Shown: positions 41,130 through 50,463 of the stretch, piece by piece | Numbering within the stretch: position 1 is the first letter of the stretch | Layout: each line of letters begins with the position of its first letter | Source of the DNA: Bacteroidales bacterium | GTDB taxonomy: Bacteria; Bacteroidota; Bacteroidia; Bacteroidales; UBA932 | Reading direction: 5' to 3' | Length of the DNA stretch: 64,000 nt | Assembly: GCA_017938925.1 (NCBI GenBank) | Contig: JAGBAO010000004.1 | Span: 55,403 to 119,402, forward strand | The notes under the pieces: generated by a model | Seen by the model: the letters and a program-made list of their open reading frames with translations, nothing else | Database searches by the model: none | Told to the model about the DNA's origin: nothing | Position numbers and translations under genes: made by a program

Positions 41130-42908
41130 ATGAAGAATTTTATGAAGATGACATTGGCGACTCTGACAAGTCTGCTGATTTTCGGTTTTGTATCGATGTT
41201 CATATTGATAGGCGTGTTCGGAGCCATTGCTTCATTCGGAGAAAAGCAGCCTGTGATGCCGGCCAAGGCAGTGCTGACCATCGACATGTCCACGATGATG
41301 CTAAGCGAGCAGACAAAGGAAAGTTACCCGTTTGCCTCGCTGCAGAGCGGAGGTGAAATGCTGGAGCCTCTCGGGATATACAGTGCGATCAATGCCGTGA
41401 ATGCGGCTGCAGCCGATCCTGCCGTGAAATTCATATATATGAAGCCTGACGGAATGCTGACTGGAGTGGCCCATCTGGAAGAGCTGCGCAAGGCCCTCGA
41501 AAATTTCAGAATGAGCGGCAAGGCCGTCGTTTCATATACAGAGAACCCCACAAACGGAAGCTACTACCTCGCCTCTGTTTCCGACAAGATCTATATGACC
41601 CCATACGACGGAGGCATCAACATGTTCACCGGTCTGTCCTCTCAGATGATATTCCTCAAGGACATCCTCGACAGGCTTGGAGTGAATATCCAGCTCATCC
41701 GCCACGGAAAGTACAAATCGGCAGGAGAGATGTTCGTCAGAAGTTCTTCCAGCAAGGAGAATCTTGAGCAGAACGAGGCTATGATCGATTCGATGTGGGA
41801 GAGCTGGGCCAGACAGATCGCTGAATCCCGCGGACTCACGACAGATGCTCTCAACGGGATTCTCAATGATCTGGAACTCGTTCTTCCTTCCGACTGGATG
41901 GAGAAAGGTCTTGTGGATGAGCTTCTCACCCGTGAACAGCTGCAGCAGAAGCTTTGTGACCTCTATGTGACAGAAAACTACAAGGATGTCAAGTCAATCA
42001 GCATTCAGGACTATGCAAGATTAAAGACTCCGCTCAATCTCAAGGCCAAGGCAAAGGTGGCTGTGATCTATGCAGAAGGCAACATAGTGGACGGAAAGGA
42101 CAACATGCAGGTGGCCGGGGACCGATTCGCAAGGATCATATCTGACGTGCGTCGCGACACCACAGTCAAGGCTGTCGTGCTCAGAGTCAACTCCCCTGGC
42201 GGAAGCGTGCTTGCAGCAGAGAAGATCAAGGCCGAGGTGGACCTGCTTCAGGAACGTGTGCCTGTCATAGCTTCGTATGGAGACTATGCAGCTTCAGGAG
42301 GTTACTGGATATCAGCCGGTTGCAACAAGATCTACACCGACGCCACAAGCCTCACCGGATCAATCGGAGTGTTCAGCATCATTCCTGACTTCGGCGGCAC
42401 GCTGAACAGAAAGCTTCATGTCAATGTGACTCCGGTCAATTCAAACGAGCATGCAGACATGTACAACTGCCTCAGACCTCTTACCAAGGCAGAGACGGAA
42501 TATATGCAGAAGACAGTGGAAAATGTCTATGCACGCTTCACAGACATCGTGGCGGAAGGAAGAGACATGACACCTGAGACGGTGGAAAGCCTTGCCCAGG
42601 GACGTGTCTGGACCGGAGCTGAGGCGGTGGCCAACGGACTTGCCGACGAGATCGGAAACATTCAGGATGCACTTACATATGCCGCGCTCTCAATCGACGG
42701 AGTGACAAGCCTGAGTGAGGTGCAGGTGCTGGAATACCCGAAGCCTCAGAGCACTCTTGACATGCTGCTGGAATCATTAGGAGGCACTACCCCATCTGCA
42801 TTCTCGGGAACAGCATTTGAGAATGTGGAGCAGGCCTTCATGAATGCAAAGGCCACTGAAACCGGCAAGACATATGCACGTCTTCCTTACGAAATTGTAA
42901 TAAGATAA
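41130..42908 (+). CDS. sppA: Signal peptide peptidase SppA (long, 67-kDa type)
   Basis: Inner-membrane serine protease that degrades cleaved signal peptides. An N-terminal helix anchors the protein, followed by two tandem S49 domains. The catalytic dyad is visible: Lys196 in RHGKYKSAGEMF of the first domain and Ser389 in YAASGGYWISAG of the second, which matches the two-domain E. coli arrangement. At 592 residues it is the long type. I chose the ATG at 41130 because the one at 41085 lies at or before the expected transcription start. cutC follows 9 bases downstream. Confidence 0.93.
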   Translation: MKNFMKMTLATLTSLLIFGFVSMFILIGVFGAIASFGEKQPVMPAKAVLTIDMSTMMLSEQTKESYPFASLQSGGEMLEPLGIYSAINAVNAAAADPAVKFIYMKPDGMLTGVAHLEELRKALENFRMSGKAVVSYTENPTNGSYYLASVSDKIYMTPYDGGINMFTGLSSQMIFLKDILDRLGVNIQLIRHGKYKSAGEMFVRSSSSKENLEQNEAMIDSMWESWARQIAESRGLTTDALNGILNDLELVLPSDWMEKGLVDELLTREQLQQKLCDLYVTENYKDVKSISIQDYARLKTPLNLKAKAKVAVIYAEGNIVDGKDNMQVAGDRFARIISDVRRDTTVKAVVLRVNSPGGSVLAAEKIKAEVDLLQERVPVIASYGDYAASGGYWISAGCNKIYTDATSLTGSIGVFSIIPDFGGTLNRKLHVNVTPVNSNEHADMYNCLRPLTKAETEYMQKTVENVYARFTDIVAEGRDMTPETVESLAQGRVWTGAEAVANGLADEIGNIQDALTYAALSIDGVTSLSEVQVLEYPKPQSTLDMLLESLGGTTPSAFSGTAFENVEQAFMNAKATETGKTYARLPYEIVIR

Positions 42909-42917
42909 CATCTTCCT

Positions 42918-43646
42918 ATGTACAGATTCGAGATATGTGCCAATTCCGTGGTCAGCTGCCTGGCAGCACAGGAAGGCGGGGCACACCGGGTGGAACTCTG
43001 CGCCGGGATTCCGGAAGGGGGAACGACACCCTCATACGGCATGATAAGAAGTGCCCGGGAAAGCATAAGCATCGGACTTAATGTGATAATCAGACCACGT
43101 GGCGGAGATTTCCTCTACAGCAAAGAGGAGATCCGCGAGATGGTCTATGACATCAGGACGGCACGCGAACTGGGAGCGGACGGTCTCGTATTCGGCTGCC
43201 TCACTCCGAAAGGTGCAGTGGACATGGAAACCATGAAGACTCTCATGGATGCCGCAGGAGATACACCTGTGACATTCCACAGGGCATTCGACCATAGTGC
43301 TGCCCCATTAAAGGCACTTGAAGACATAGTCAGCCTGGGCTGTGCGAGGATTCTGACATCCGGATGCAAGCCCACCGCTCCGGAAGGCGCCTCCCTACTG
43401 GCAGAGCTGGTGGAAAAAGCCGGAGACAGAATCATAATAATGCCCGGCTGCGGAGTCAAGGAAAACAACATCGCGGAAATAGCTAGACTCACCGGGGCCC
43501 GTGAGTTTCACTTCTCGGCCAGGGAACCTGTCGAAAGCGGCATGATATTCCGCAACCCTGAAGTGGCCATGGGATCTGAAGACGACCCTTACGGCACAGT
43601 CCGCACGACCGCCCGCCGCGTCGCCGCTACCATCGCCTCATTTTAA
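42918..43646 (+). CDS. cutC: CutC family protein
   Basis: TIM-barrel protein of the CutC family, once linked to copper tolerance; the true activity is not settled. The 242 residues show family blocks: FEICANSVVSCLAAQEGGAHRVELCAG at the start, then IIRPRGGDFLYS, ELGADGLVFGCLTPKGAVD, VTFHRAFDH and LTSGCKPTAPEG. It lies 9 bases after sppA. The metal operon with HMA and HYC-type proteins is only 2 kb away but divergent, so a shared role is possible but not shown. A bidirectional terminator follows. Confidence 0.92.
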   Translation: MYRFEICANSVVSCLAAQEGGAHRVELCAGIPEGGTTPSYGMIRSARESISIGLNVIIRPRGGDFLYSKEEIREMVYDIRTARELGADGLVFGCLTPKGAVDMETMKTLMDAAGDTPVTFHRAFDHSAAPLKALEDIVSLGCARILTSGCKPTAPEGASLLAELVEKAGDRIIIMPGCGVKENNIAEIARLTGAREFHFSAREPVESGMIFRNPEVAMGSEDDPYGTVRTTARRVAATIASF

Positions 43647-43647
43647 A

Positions 43648-43686
43648 AAAGAAACGGCTCGGAGCAGTGCTTCGAGCCGTTTCTTT
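43648..43686. terminator. Bidirectional terminator between cutC and infB
   Basis: A 14-bp perfect stem (43648-43661 with 43673-43686) with A-run and T-run ends on both strands, placed between two convergent genes. Confidence 0.88.
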
Positions 43687-43714
43687 AAAAAGACTATCCG
43701 GTCGGGAGAATGCC

Positions 43715-46543
43715 TTAGAGCGTCCTCTTGATCTCTTCGATGGTATAGGCCTCGACAACGTCTCCGACCTTGATGTCGTTGTAGCCCTGGATGTTCAGAC
43801 CGCAGTCCATACCCATGTGAACCTCCTTGACATCGTCCTTGAACCTCTTGAGGGATCCGAGTTCTCCGGTATAGACCACGATACCGTCGCGGATCACGCG
43901 CACCTTCGCAGTCCTCTGGAGCTTTCCTTCGCGGACAACACATCCGGCGATGGTTCCCACCTTCGAAATCTTGAATGTTTCCTGAACCTCGGCTGTTGCA
44001 GTGACAACCTCCTTCTGCTCAGGCTCAAGCATACCCTCGATACCGCTCTTGAGTTCGTTGATACAGTCGTAGATGACAGAGTACAGACGGATTTCGATTT
44101 CCTCCTTCTCCGCCAGCTTACGCGCTGAAGGCATAGGACGCACCTGGAATCCGATGATGATCGCATCCGAAGCCGCTGCCAGGAGGATATCCGACTCTGA
44201 GATCGCACCCACAGCCTTGTGGATCACGTTCACGCGCACCTCCTCTGTCGAGAGTTTGATGATGGAGTCTGAAAGGGCTTCCACAGATCCGTCCACGTCT
44301 CCCTTGACGATGACGTTGAGCTCCTTGAAGTTTCCGATGGCGATACGACGGCCGATCTCCTCGAGAGTCATATGCTTCTGGGTCTTGATGCCCTGGATAC
44401 GGATCAGCTGCTCACGCTTGTTGGCGATATCCTTGGCCTCCTTCTCGTCAGCCATCACCACGAAGGTCTCACCTGCTGTAGGAGCACCGTTCAGACCGAG
44501 AACAGACACCGGAGTCGAAGGACCAGCCTCGTCCACCTTCTGTCCACGCTCGTTGAACATGGCCTTCACCTTACCGGTGTAGCAGCCCGAGAGCATGACG
44601 TCTCCCACGCGGAGAGTTCCGTTCTGCACGAGGATTGTAGCAAGATATCCACGTCCCTTGTCCAGAGATGACTCGATGATCGCACCTGAAGCCCTCTTGT
44701 TCGGATTTGCCTTGAGGTCGAGCATTTCAGCCTCGAGGAGCACCTTGTCAAGAAGAAGGTCAACATTGATACCCTTCTTTGCGGAGATCTCCTGGCACTG
44801 GTACTTTCCGCCCCAGTCCTCAACGAGGATGTTCATGTTTGAGAGCTGCTCACGTATCTTGTCCGGATTCGCACCCGGCTTGTCAATCTTGTTGATTGCA
44901 AAGATCATAGGCACACCTGCCGCCTGGGCGTGGTTGATTGCCTCCACTGTCTGAGGCATGATGCAGTCGTCAGCCGCCACGATGATGATGGCAACGTCCG
45001 TCATCTTGGCACCACGGGCACGCATCGCCGTAAAGGCCTCGTGACCTGGGGTGTCGAGGAATGTGATCCTCTGACCGTCAGGGAGTTCCACGTTATATGC
45101 TCCGATATGCTGGGTGATACCTCCGGCCTCTCCTGCAATCACATTCGCCTGACGGATGTGGTCGAGGAGGGATGTCTTACCGTGGTCAACGTGTCCCATG
45201 ACAGTGATCACAGGCGGTCTTGAGGTGAGATCCTCCTCAGTGTCCTCAGCCTCGCCCTGGGCGATTGCATCAGTGAGGTTCGCCGTCACGAACTCCACTT
45301 CATATCCGAACTCCTCGGCAACGAGCACGAGGGTCTCCGCGTCGAGACGCTGGTTGATGGACACCATCATACCAAGACTCATGCAGGCTCCGATGACCTT
45401 GGTCACGGGAGTGTTGTTCATCAAGGTGGCAAGGTCGTTCACTGTAACGAACTCCGTCACCTTGAGCACCTTCTGTTCGAGTTCCTGCATCTCCATCTCC
45501 TCCTGCATCCTCTGCGATGCAAGTTCCCTCTTCTCCTTTCTGTGCTTTGCTCCGAAGTTACCCTTCTTGCTTTCGTTCATACGGGCGTATGTCTCCTTGA
45601 TCTGCTTCTGGATCTCCTTCTGCATCTCCTCCTGCTCCTGCTCGGTCATTGCAGGCTTGAACTTGTCACCGCCTCTGTCACGACGGTTCTTCTTGCCGTT
45701 CTTGCCGTTCTGATTCTGCTGAGCCGCATTTCCGCCCTTGTTCTTGTCCTTCTTGCTGGTATTCACAGCCTCCACCTTAGTGACATCCACCTTCTGGCTG
45801 CCACCCTTGTCGATTCTCTCCCTCTTCTTCTTTTTCTTCTTATCGAACTGGGAAAGGTCGATCTTGTCCACAACCTTAGGGCCTGCAAGTCTCTCCACCT
45901 GGATCTTGACCTCACGAGGCTCAGCCTTTGCAGGAGCCTCCTGGGCTACCGGTTCAGCCGCTGGGGTTGGGGCGACTTCCGGTGCTGGTGCAGGTTCTGC
46001 TACTGGCTCTGGTTCCGGAGCCGCTGCCGGCTCTGCAGGAGTCTCTGCCTTTGCAGGTTTCTTTTCGAACTGTGAAAGGTCGATCTTGTCTATCACCTTC
46101 GGTCCGACAGTCTTGTCAGCCGGCTCGGCAGCCTCTTCTGGCTTAGCTTCAGCTACAACTGGAGCCGCCTCCACAACAGGAGCCTGCTCCTCCTTCACAG
46201 GTTCTACGGTCTTTTCTTCCACAGGCTGCGCCTTAGGAGCCTCGGTGTTCAGAGCATTGCTCTTGATCACGACCTCACGCTCAGGCACCTCCTCTTCACG
46301 ACTCGCCTTCTTCTTGGATCCCATCTCTATGATCTCCTTGAGCTTGATGGTCACCTTCTCCGAGTCCTTCTTAAGTTTAAGGTCTTCACCGAACTTCGCC
46401 TCGATAGCCGGCAGATACTCGTCCGAAATCTTTGCATTCGGATTCATATCCACATTGGCTCCCTTCTCATTGAGAAACTCAACGAGTCTGGCAAGTCCGA
46501 TGCTGAATTGCTTTGTAAGTTTACTTAATCTTATTTCTGCCAT
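43715..46543 (-). CDS. infB: Translation initiation factor IF-2
   Basis: GTPase that brings initiator fMet-tRNA to the 30S subunit. A small N-terminal IF2N-like domain is followed by a long low-complexity Ala/Pro/Glu/Lys region with two similar blocks ([14 protein letters not shown] and [14 protein letters not shown]). The GTPase domain has G1 [12 protein letters not shown]3 DTPGHEAF and G4 NKIDKP. Domains II-IV follow, with the initiator tRNA-binding C-terminus. At 942 residues it is typical for Bacteroidetes. It is the last of rimP-nusA-infB; 24 bases separate it from nusA. Confidence 0.97.
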   Translation of the reverse strand: MAEIRLSKLTKQFSIGLARLVEFLNEKGANVDMNPNAKISDEYLPAIEAKFGEDLKLKKDSEKVTIKLKEIIEMGSKKKASREEEVPEREVVIKSNALNTEAPKAQPVEEKTVEPVKEEQAPVVEAAPVVAEAKPEEAAEPADKTVGPKVIDKIDLSQFEKKPAKAETPAEPAAAPEPEPVAEPAPAPEVAPTPAAEPVAQEAPAKAEPREVKIQVERLAGPKVVDKIDLSQFDKKKKKKRERIDKGGSQKVDVTKVEAVNTSKKDKNKGGNAAQQNQNGKNGKKNRRDRGGDKFKPAMTEQEQEEMQKEIQKQIKETYARMNESKKGNFGAKHRKEKRELASQRMQEEMEMQELEQKVLKVTEFVTVNDLATLMNNTPVTKVIGACMSLGMMVSINQRLDAETLVLVAEEFGYEVEFVTANLTDAIAQGEAEDTEEDLTSRPPVITVMGHVDHGKTSLLDHIRQANVIAGEAGGITQHIGAYNVELPDGQRITFLDTPGHEAFTAMRARGAKMTDVAIIIVAADDCIMPQTVEAINHAQAAGVPMIFAINKIDKPGANPDKIREQLSNMNILVEDWGGKYQCQEISAKKGINVDLLLDKVLLEAEMLDLKANPNKRASGAIIESSLDKGRGYLATILVQNGTLRVGDVMLSGCYTGKVKAMFNERGQKVDEAGPSTPVSVLGLNGAPTAGETFVVMADEKEAKDIANKREQLIRIQGIKTQKHMTLEEIGRRIAIGNFKELNVIVKGDVDGSVEALSDSIIKLSTEEVRVNVIHKAVGAISESDILLAAASDAIIIGFQVRPMPSARKLAEKEEIEIRLYSVIYDCINELKSGIEGMLEPEQKEVVTATAEVQETFKISKVGTIAGCVVREGKLQRTAKVRVIRDGIVVYTGELGSLKRFKDDVKEVHMGMDCGLNIQGYNDIKVGDVVEAYTIEEIKRTL

Positions 46544-46567
46544 ATTGAATTACCCCTGTTTAAATTC

Positions 46568-47821
46568 TTATTCTTCGTCGTCTTCAAATTCTGCACGGAG
46601 GATGTCGAGGATCTCCTCAACTGTCTCATCCTCGAGGTCAGCCCTCTTGGCTATATCCTCTGCCGACAGAGCCAGAACGCTCTTTGCGGTGTCGCAGCCG
46701 ATGCCCTGAAGCTTCTCGATGATCCATCCCTCGATGACATCATCGAACTCGCTGAGAAGTACGTCCTCTTCCTCATCAGCATCAACATCATCAGGGAGTT
46801 CTCTCCACACCTCTATCTCCTTTCCTACGAGCATGCCGGCAAGACGGATGTTGCAGCCGCCCTTTCCGATACCCTTCTTGACCTCATCAGGAAGCATATA
46901 GACCTTGATCTTGTCTTCCTCTCCACCGAGAACGATGGATGAAATCTTTGCCGGATTGAGAGCCCTCTGGATGAGGAGCTGGGTGTTGCTTGTCCACTGA
47001 AGGACGTCGATGTTCTCGTTGCGGAGCTCACGCACGATGCCGATGATGCGGGATCCCTTCACACCGATACAAGCTCCGATAGGGTCGATCCTCTCGTCGT
47101 ACGACTCCACAGCGACCTTTGCACGCTCGCCCGGCACACGTACAACCTTCTTGATCGTGATCAGGCCGTCGTAGATTTCAGGAACCTCCTGCTCGAAGAG
47201 CTTCTCAAGGAACTCCGGTGTCGTTCTTGAAAGCACGATGTACGGAGTGGTGTTGTTCTTCATCTCGACGCTCTTGATGATGGCGCGTACGGTGTCGTTC
47301 TTCTTGAAGTGCTCGCCAGGAATCTGCTCATGCTTAGGAAGTCTGAGCTCGTTTCCGTCCTCGTCGAGGATGAGGACTTCCTTGGACCATGTCTGATACA
47401 CCTCACCTGTGAAGATCTCGCCGATCTTGCCAACGTATTTGTTATAGAGATTGGCCTTCTCTATATCCATGATACGTCCCTGAAGGTTCTGACGGATGTT
47501 CAGGATACCACGGCGGCCGAAATCCTTGAGCTCGATCTTCTGAGCGAATGTCTCGCCGATTTCGTAATCGTCATCTTCAAGATCCTCAAGAGCTATCTGA
47601 GTGTTAGGATCCTCTACTTCCTCTACCACCTCACGGTTCCAGTATATCTCGCAGTCTCCCTTGTCCACGTTCACGATGATATCGAAGTTGTCTGCAGATC
47701 CGTAGGTCTTGGTGATCTGAGTCCTGAACACGTCCTCAAGCACACCCATCATTGTTGCCCTGTCGATGTTCTTCTGGTTCTTGAACTCGGCAAAGGCGTC
47801 TTTCAGTTCGATTTTTTCCAT
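46568..47821 (-). CDS. nusA: Transcription elongation/termination factor NusA
   Basis: RNA polymerase-associated factor for pausing, termination and antitermination. The N-terminal domain covers about residues 1-130, followed by an S1 domain (GEIFTGEVYQTWSKEVLILDEDGNEL with gaps) and two KH domains (GACIGVKGSRIIGIVREL; KGGCNIRLAGML). The C-terminus has an acidic stretch (DDVDADEEEDVL) and one helix-hairpin-helix-like acidic repeat (LSAEDIAKRADLEDETVEEILDIL). At 417 residues it is typical. It sits between rimP and infB, the usual order. Confidence 0.96.
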   Translation of the reverse strand: MEKIELKDAFAEFKNQKNIDRATMMGVLEDVFRTQITKTYGSADNFDIIVNVDKGDCEIYWNREVVEEVEDPNTQIALEDLEDDDYEIGETFAQKIELKDFGRRGILNIRQNLQGRIMDIEKANLYNKYVGKIGEIFTGEVYQTWSKEVLILDEDGNELRLPKHEQIPGEHFKKNDTVRAIIKSVEMKNNTTPYIVLSRTTPEFLEKLFEQEVPEIYDGLITIKKVVRVPGERAKVAVESYDERIDPIGACIGVKGSRIIGIVRELRNENIDVLQWTSNTQLLIQRALNPAKISSIVLGGEEDKIKVYMLPDEVKKGIGKGGCNIRLAGMLVGKEIEVWRELPDDVDADEEEDVLLSEFDDVIEGWIIEKLQGIGCDTAKSVLALSAEDIAKRADLEDETVEEILDILRAEFEDDEE

Positions 47822-47857
47822 TTGCTGTTATTGTTTTTATTGTTTTGTTTCTGTTTA

Positions 47858-47888
47858 CAGATGTCTCGTCAGGCTCGGCATGACAGGG
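47858..47888. repeat. Dispersed palindromic repeat (copy 2, diverged)
   Basis: AGATGTCTCGTC...GGCTCGGCATGACAGGG shares its block order and its GCTCG and ATGACAGG parts with the element at 34863-34902. It lies between rimP and nusA inside an operon, so it is transcribed. Confidence 0.4.
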
Positions 47889-47893
47889 ACAGC

Positions 47894-48358
47894 CTAAAAT
47901 TCAATGAAAGGGCGGACAGAATTGACCTGATCCATGGTAAAGCGGTCCACATGCTCCACGAGCTCCTTCTTCTTCTTTCCCTCGACAGCCTCCTTGACTG
48001 AATACTTCAGGGTCACGCTTTCCTCGTCTGCCGCCTCCAGCAGCGCAACCATCTTCTTTCCTCCCTTGAGCTGGACCTCCACCTTGGTTCCGACAGCCTT
48101 CTCGAACTGTCTGAGGACCTTGAACGGCTGGTCAAGCCCCGCCGAAGTCATCGTAAGTGAATAATCCTCCACCTCACGATCAAACTGAGTCTCAAAGTAG
48201 CGGCTCAGAGCCACACAGTCGTCAAGTTCGATTTTTCCGTTTTCCGATTCGATTGTTACGACAATATCATTATCTTTGCTGACAGAAACATCAACAAGGA
48301 AGCATCCGCGTGCAACCAATTCACTCTGGAGAGCATCTTTAATCTCTGATACGTTCAT
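47894..48358 (-). CDS. rimP: Ribosome maturation factor RimP
   Basis: Needed for maturation of the 30S subunit. The 154 residues show the RimP pattern: FLVDVSVSKDNDIVVTIES, then LDDCVALSRYFETQFDREVEDYSLTMTSAGLDQPF (with family-conserved VSSPG replaced by TSAGL), and a C-terminal SH3-like part (GKKMVALLEAADEESVTLKYS). Length is typical. It is the first gene of rimP-nusA-infB, with a promoter and a folded leader upstream. Confidence 0.93.
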   Translation of the reverse strand: MNVSEIKDALQSELVARGCFLVDVSVSKDNDIVVTIESENGKIELDDCVALSRYFETQFDREVEDYSLTMTSAGLDQPFKVLRQFEKAVGTKVEVQLKGGKKMVALLEAADEESVTLKYSVKEAVEGKKKKELVEHVDRFTMDQVNSVRPFIEF

Positions 48359-48384
48359 CTGACTTCGTGTTTATGCATAAATAA

Positions 48385-48403
48385 AGGGGGCTTGCTGCCC
48401 CCT
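48385..48403 (-). promoter_or_regulatory. Hairpin in the rimP leader
   Basis: A GC-rich 7-bp stem (48385-48391 with 48397-48403) with a 5-base loop, followed on the minus strand by TTTATTTATG. It lies between the predicted transcription start and the rimP ATG. It could act as an attenuator or leader structure. Confidence 0.45.
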
Positions 48404-48419
48404 GATCATTCTCACGATG

Positions 48420-48450
48420 CAAATGTACGAATAAAATCAGAATAAACAAA
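48420..48450 (-). promoter_or_regulatory. Promoter of rimP-nusA-infB
   Basis: Read on the minus strand: TTTG (48450-48447), 19 bases, TACATTTG (48427-48420). A full match, 62 bases before the rimP ATG. Confidence 0.65.
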
Positions 48451-48475
48451 TTTATCGACAAGAACCTGCAAGGAC

Positions 48476-49462
48476 ATGGAATTCAAAGCCAAAGAGATAG
48501 CCGAGATTCTCGGGGGTACGGTAGAAGGAAACCCCGAGGCAGTCATAAACACATTTGCACGCATAGAAAGCGGCAAGCCGGGAGCCATCTGCTTCTTTGC
48601 CAATCCCAAATATGAGCATTACGTATATGAGTGCAAGGCAACCGCAATCATTGTCAACAACAGTTTCGAGCCGAGCCAGCCGGTGCCGGCGACGATGATC
48701 CGTGTCGAAAACGCATATGCTGCCGTCGCAGCCCTTCTTGAGTATGTCACAGCAAAGAAACGTTCATACAGGAGACATCGCGGCTGCAGATGCAGGATAC
48801 GCTGGAGCGCCAGGATCGGCAGGAAGGTATATGTCGGAGATTTCGCATATATCGGAAAGAGGGCTATCGTGGGAGACTACACCAAGATCTATGAGCAGGT
48901 GTATATCGGCGACGACGTGAAGATCGGTTCGCACTGCATCATCTACCCTGGAGTCAAGATATATCCGGGGATGGTCATCGGTGACCGCGTCATACTCCAT
49001 GCCAACGCAGTGATCGGAGCAGACGGATTCGGATTCGCGCCTCTCGAAGACGGCACATGGAAGAAGATCGAGCACACAGGAAACGTCATCATCGAGGATG
49101 ATGTGGAGATAGGAGCCTGCTCCTGTGTGGACAAGTCGCAGATGGGCTCCACGATAGTCCGCAAAGGCTGCAAGATCGACAACCAGTGCGCTGTGGCCCA
49201 CAATGTGGAGGTCGGCGCCAACACGGTGATGGCGGCCCAGACAGGAATCGCCGGATCCACAAAGATAGGAGAGCACTGCATCATGGGAGGACAGGTCGGA
49301 GTGGGAGGACACATCACCCTCGCAGACAACACGACCCTCGCCGGACAGGCAGGGGTTATCGGAAATGTCAAGGAGAGCGGCAAGATCCTCATGGGCACCC
49401 CGGCTATCCCGTACAAGGAATATTTCCGCAGCTACGCCATGTTCAAAAAAGCCGGAAAATAG
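48476..49462 (+). CDS. lpxD: UDP-3-O-acylglucosamine N-acyltransferase LpxD, with apparent compensating frameshifts
   Basis: Third enzyme of lipid A synthesis, adding the N-linked acyl chain. The uridine-binding N-terminal domain (FKAKEIAEILGGTVEGNPEAVINTFARIE) is followed by the left-handed beta-helix hexapeptide domain, with ANAVIGADGFGFAP and the probable catalytic His in VAHNVEVGANTVMAAQ. The linker before the helix (SYRRHRGCRCRIRW) is abnormally rich in Arg and Cys. Reading bases 48771-48793 one base later gives GDIAAADA, which joins RIRWSARIG in the way other LpxD proteins do. One extra base near 48770 and one missing near 48794 would explain this. At 328 residues the frame is otherwise complete. 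Confidence 0.92.
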   Translation: MEFKAKEIAEILGGTVEGNPEAVINTFARIESGKPGAICFFANPKYEHYVYECKATAIIVNNSFEPSQPVPATMIRVENAYAAVAALLEYVTAKKRSYRRHRGCRCRIRWSARIGRKVYVGDFAYIGKRAIVGDYTKIYEQVYIGDDVKIGSHCIIYPGVKIYPGMVIGDRVILHANAVIGADGFGFAPLEDGTWKKIEHTGNVIIEDDVEIGACSCVDKSQMGSTIVRKGCKIDNQCAVAHNVEVGANTVMAAQTGIAGSTKIGEHCIMGGQVGVGGHITLADNTTLAGQAGVIGNVKESGKILMGTPAIPYKEYFRSYAMFKKAGK

Positions 49463-49503
49463 TTTTAATCCTATGTAAAATAGGTTTATAGGAAAAGATT
49501 TGT

Positions 49504-49511
49504 TACCTTTG
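49504..49511 (+). promoter_or_regulatory. -7 promoter element for lpxC-lpxA-wbqC
   Basis: TACCTTTG lies 37 bases before the chosen lpxC ATG. It makes the more upstream in-frame start at 49500 impossible for a transcript from this promoter. No clear -33 element. Confidence 0.5.
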
Positions 49512-49547
49512 CAGGCTTTATTATTGAATTTGAGACAACTGAAGGAG

Positions 49548-50462
49548 ATGCAACTGCAACAGACCGTAAAGAAAAGCTACTCGTTCGAGGGGAAAGGGCT
49601 TCACACAGGAAGAGTGGCGAAAATGACTATAAACCCCGCTCCCGCTGACACAGGGATAAGATTCAGGAGGACAGACCTGGGAGAGGACGCATATATCGAC
49701 GCATTGGCTGAGAACGTATCCAGCACAGCCAGAAGCACCACGATTTCCTGTGGAGATGCTTCCGTGTCCACAATCGAACACGTCATGTCCGCCCTCACCG
49801 GAATGGGTGTGGACAATGCAATCATAGACATAGACAACATCGAGGTTCCTATTCTTGACGGCAGCGCAAAGCCTTACGTAGATGCTATCTGGGCAGACGG
49901 TTTCCAGCAGCAGGATGCTCCCCGCAGATATGTAGAGCTCACCGAGACGGTGGAGATAAGAAACGATGAGAAAGGCTCAGTCGTACGCATCGAACCTGCA
50001 GAAGAATTTTCATACGACATCAAGGTGGACTTCAACTCAAGAGTTCTCGGAGTGCAGAACGCACACTGGGACTCGTCAGTAGTGTATCCTGAAGAAATCG
50101 GAACATGCCGCACATTCGTGTTCTTCCACGAGATCGAATTCCTCTACAACAACAATCTCGTAAAGGGAGGAGACGTGGATAATGCGATCGTGATCGTGGA
50201 GCACCCTGTGACGGACGAGCAGGTGGCAAGGATGTCACAGCTCTTCAATGTGCCGGCGCTCAAGGTCCGCGAGGACGGATATCTGAGCAACCTCGTCCTG
50301 CGTTTCCGTAACGAGTGCGCACGCCACAAGCTCCTTGACCTTATCGGCGACCTAAGACTTGCAGGAGGATTCCTCAAGGCAAAGGTGACAGCGGAAAAGG
50401 CCGGTCACGGAATCAACACACAGGCGGCCAAGGCTGTAAGAAAACAAATTAAAACAAGATAA
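49548..50462 (+). CDS. lpxC: UDP-3-O-acyl-N-acetylglucosamine deacetylase LpxC (not fused to FabZ)
   Basis: Zinc amidase and first committed step of lipid A synthesis. Zinc ligands are visible in STIEHVMSAL (the family His) and in ARHKLLDLIGDLRLAG (HKxxDxxGD), with the catalytic Glu/His regions intact. The gene encodes 304 residues, the same length as E. coli LpxC. In Bacteroides and relatives LpxC is usually fused to FabZ, giving about 460 residues; here it stops at AVRKQIKTR. I chose the ATG at 49548, before the conserved KKSYSFEGKGLHTG. lpxA starts 1 base after the stop codon. Confidence 0.94.
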   Translation: MQLQQTVKKSYSFEGKGLHTGRVAKMTINPAPADTGIRFRRTDLGEDAYIDALAENVSSTARSTTISCGDASVSTIEHVMSALTGMGVDNAIIDIDNIEVPILDGSAKPYVDAIWADGFQQQDAPRRYVELTETVEIRNDEKGSVVRIEPAEEFSYDIKVDFNSRVLGVQNAHWDSSVVYPEEIGTCRTFVFFHEIEFLYNNNLVKGGDVDNAIVIVEHPVTDEQVARMSQLFNVPALKVREDGYLSNLVLRFRNECARHKLLDLIGDLRLAGGFLKAKVTAEKAGHGINTQAAKAVRKQIKTR

Positions 50463-50463
50463 A

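Noticed and set aside
45738-46709. 323-codon open frame on the plus strand over infB
   Set aside because: It is the complement of the Ala/Pro/Glu-rich linker of IF-2, and its Ser/Ala/Phe repeats follow from that composition.
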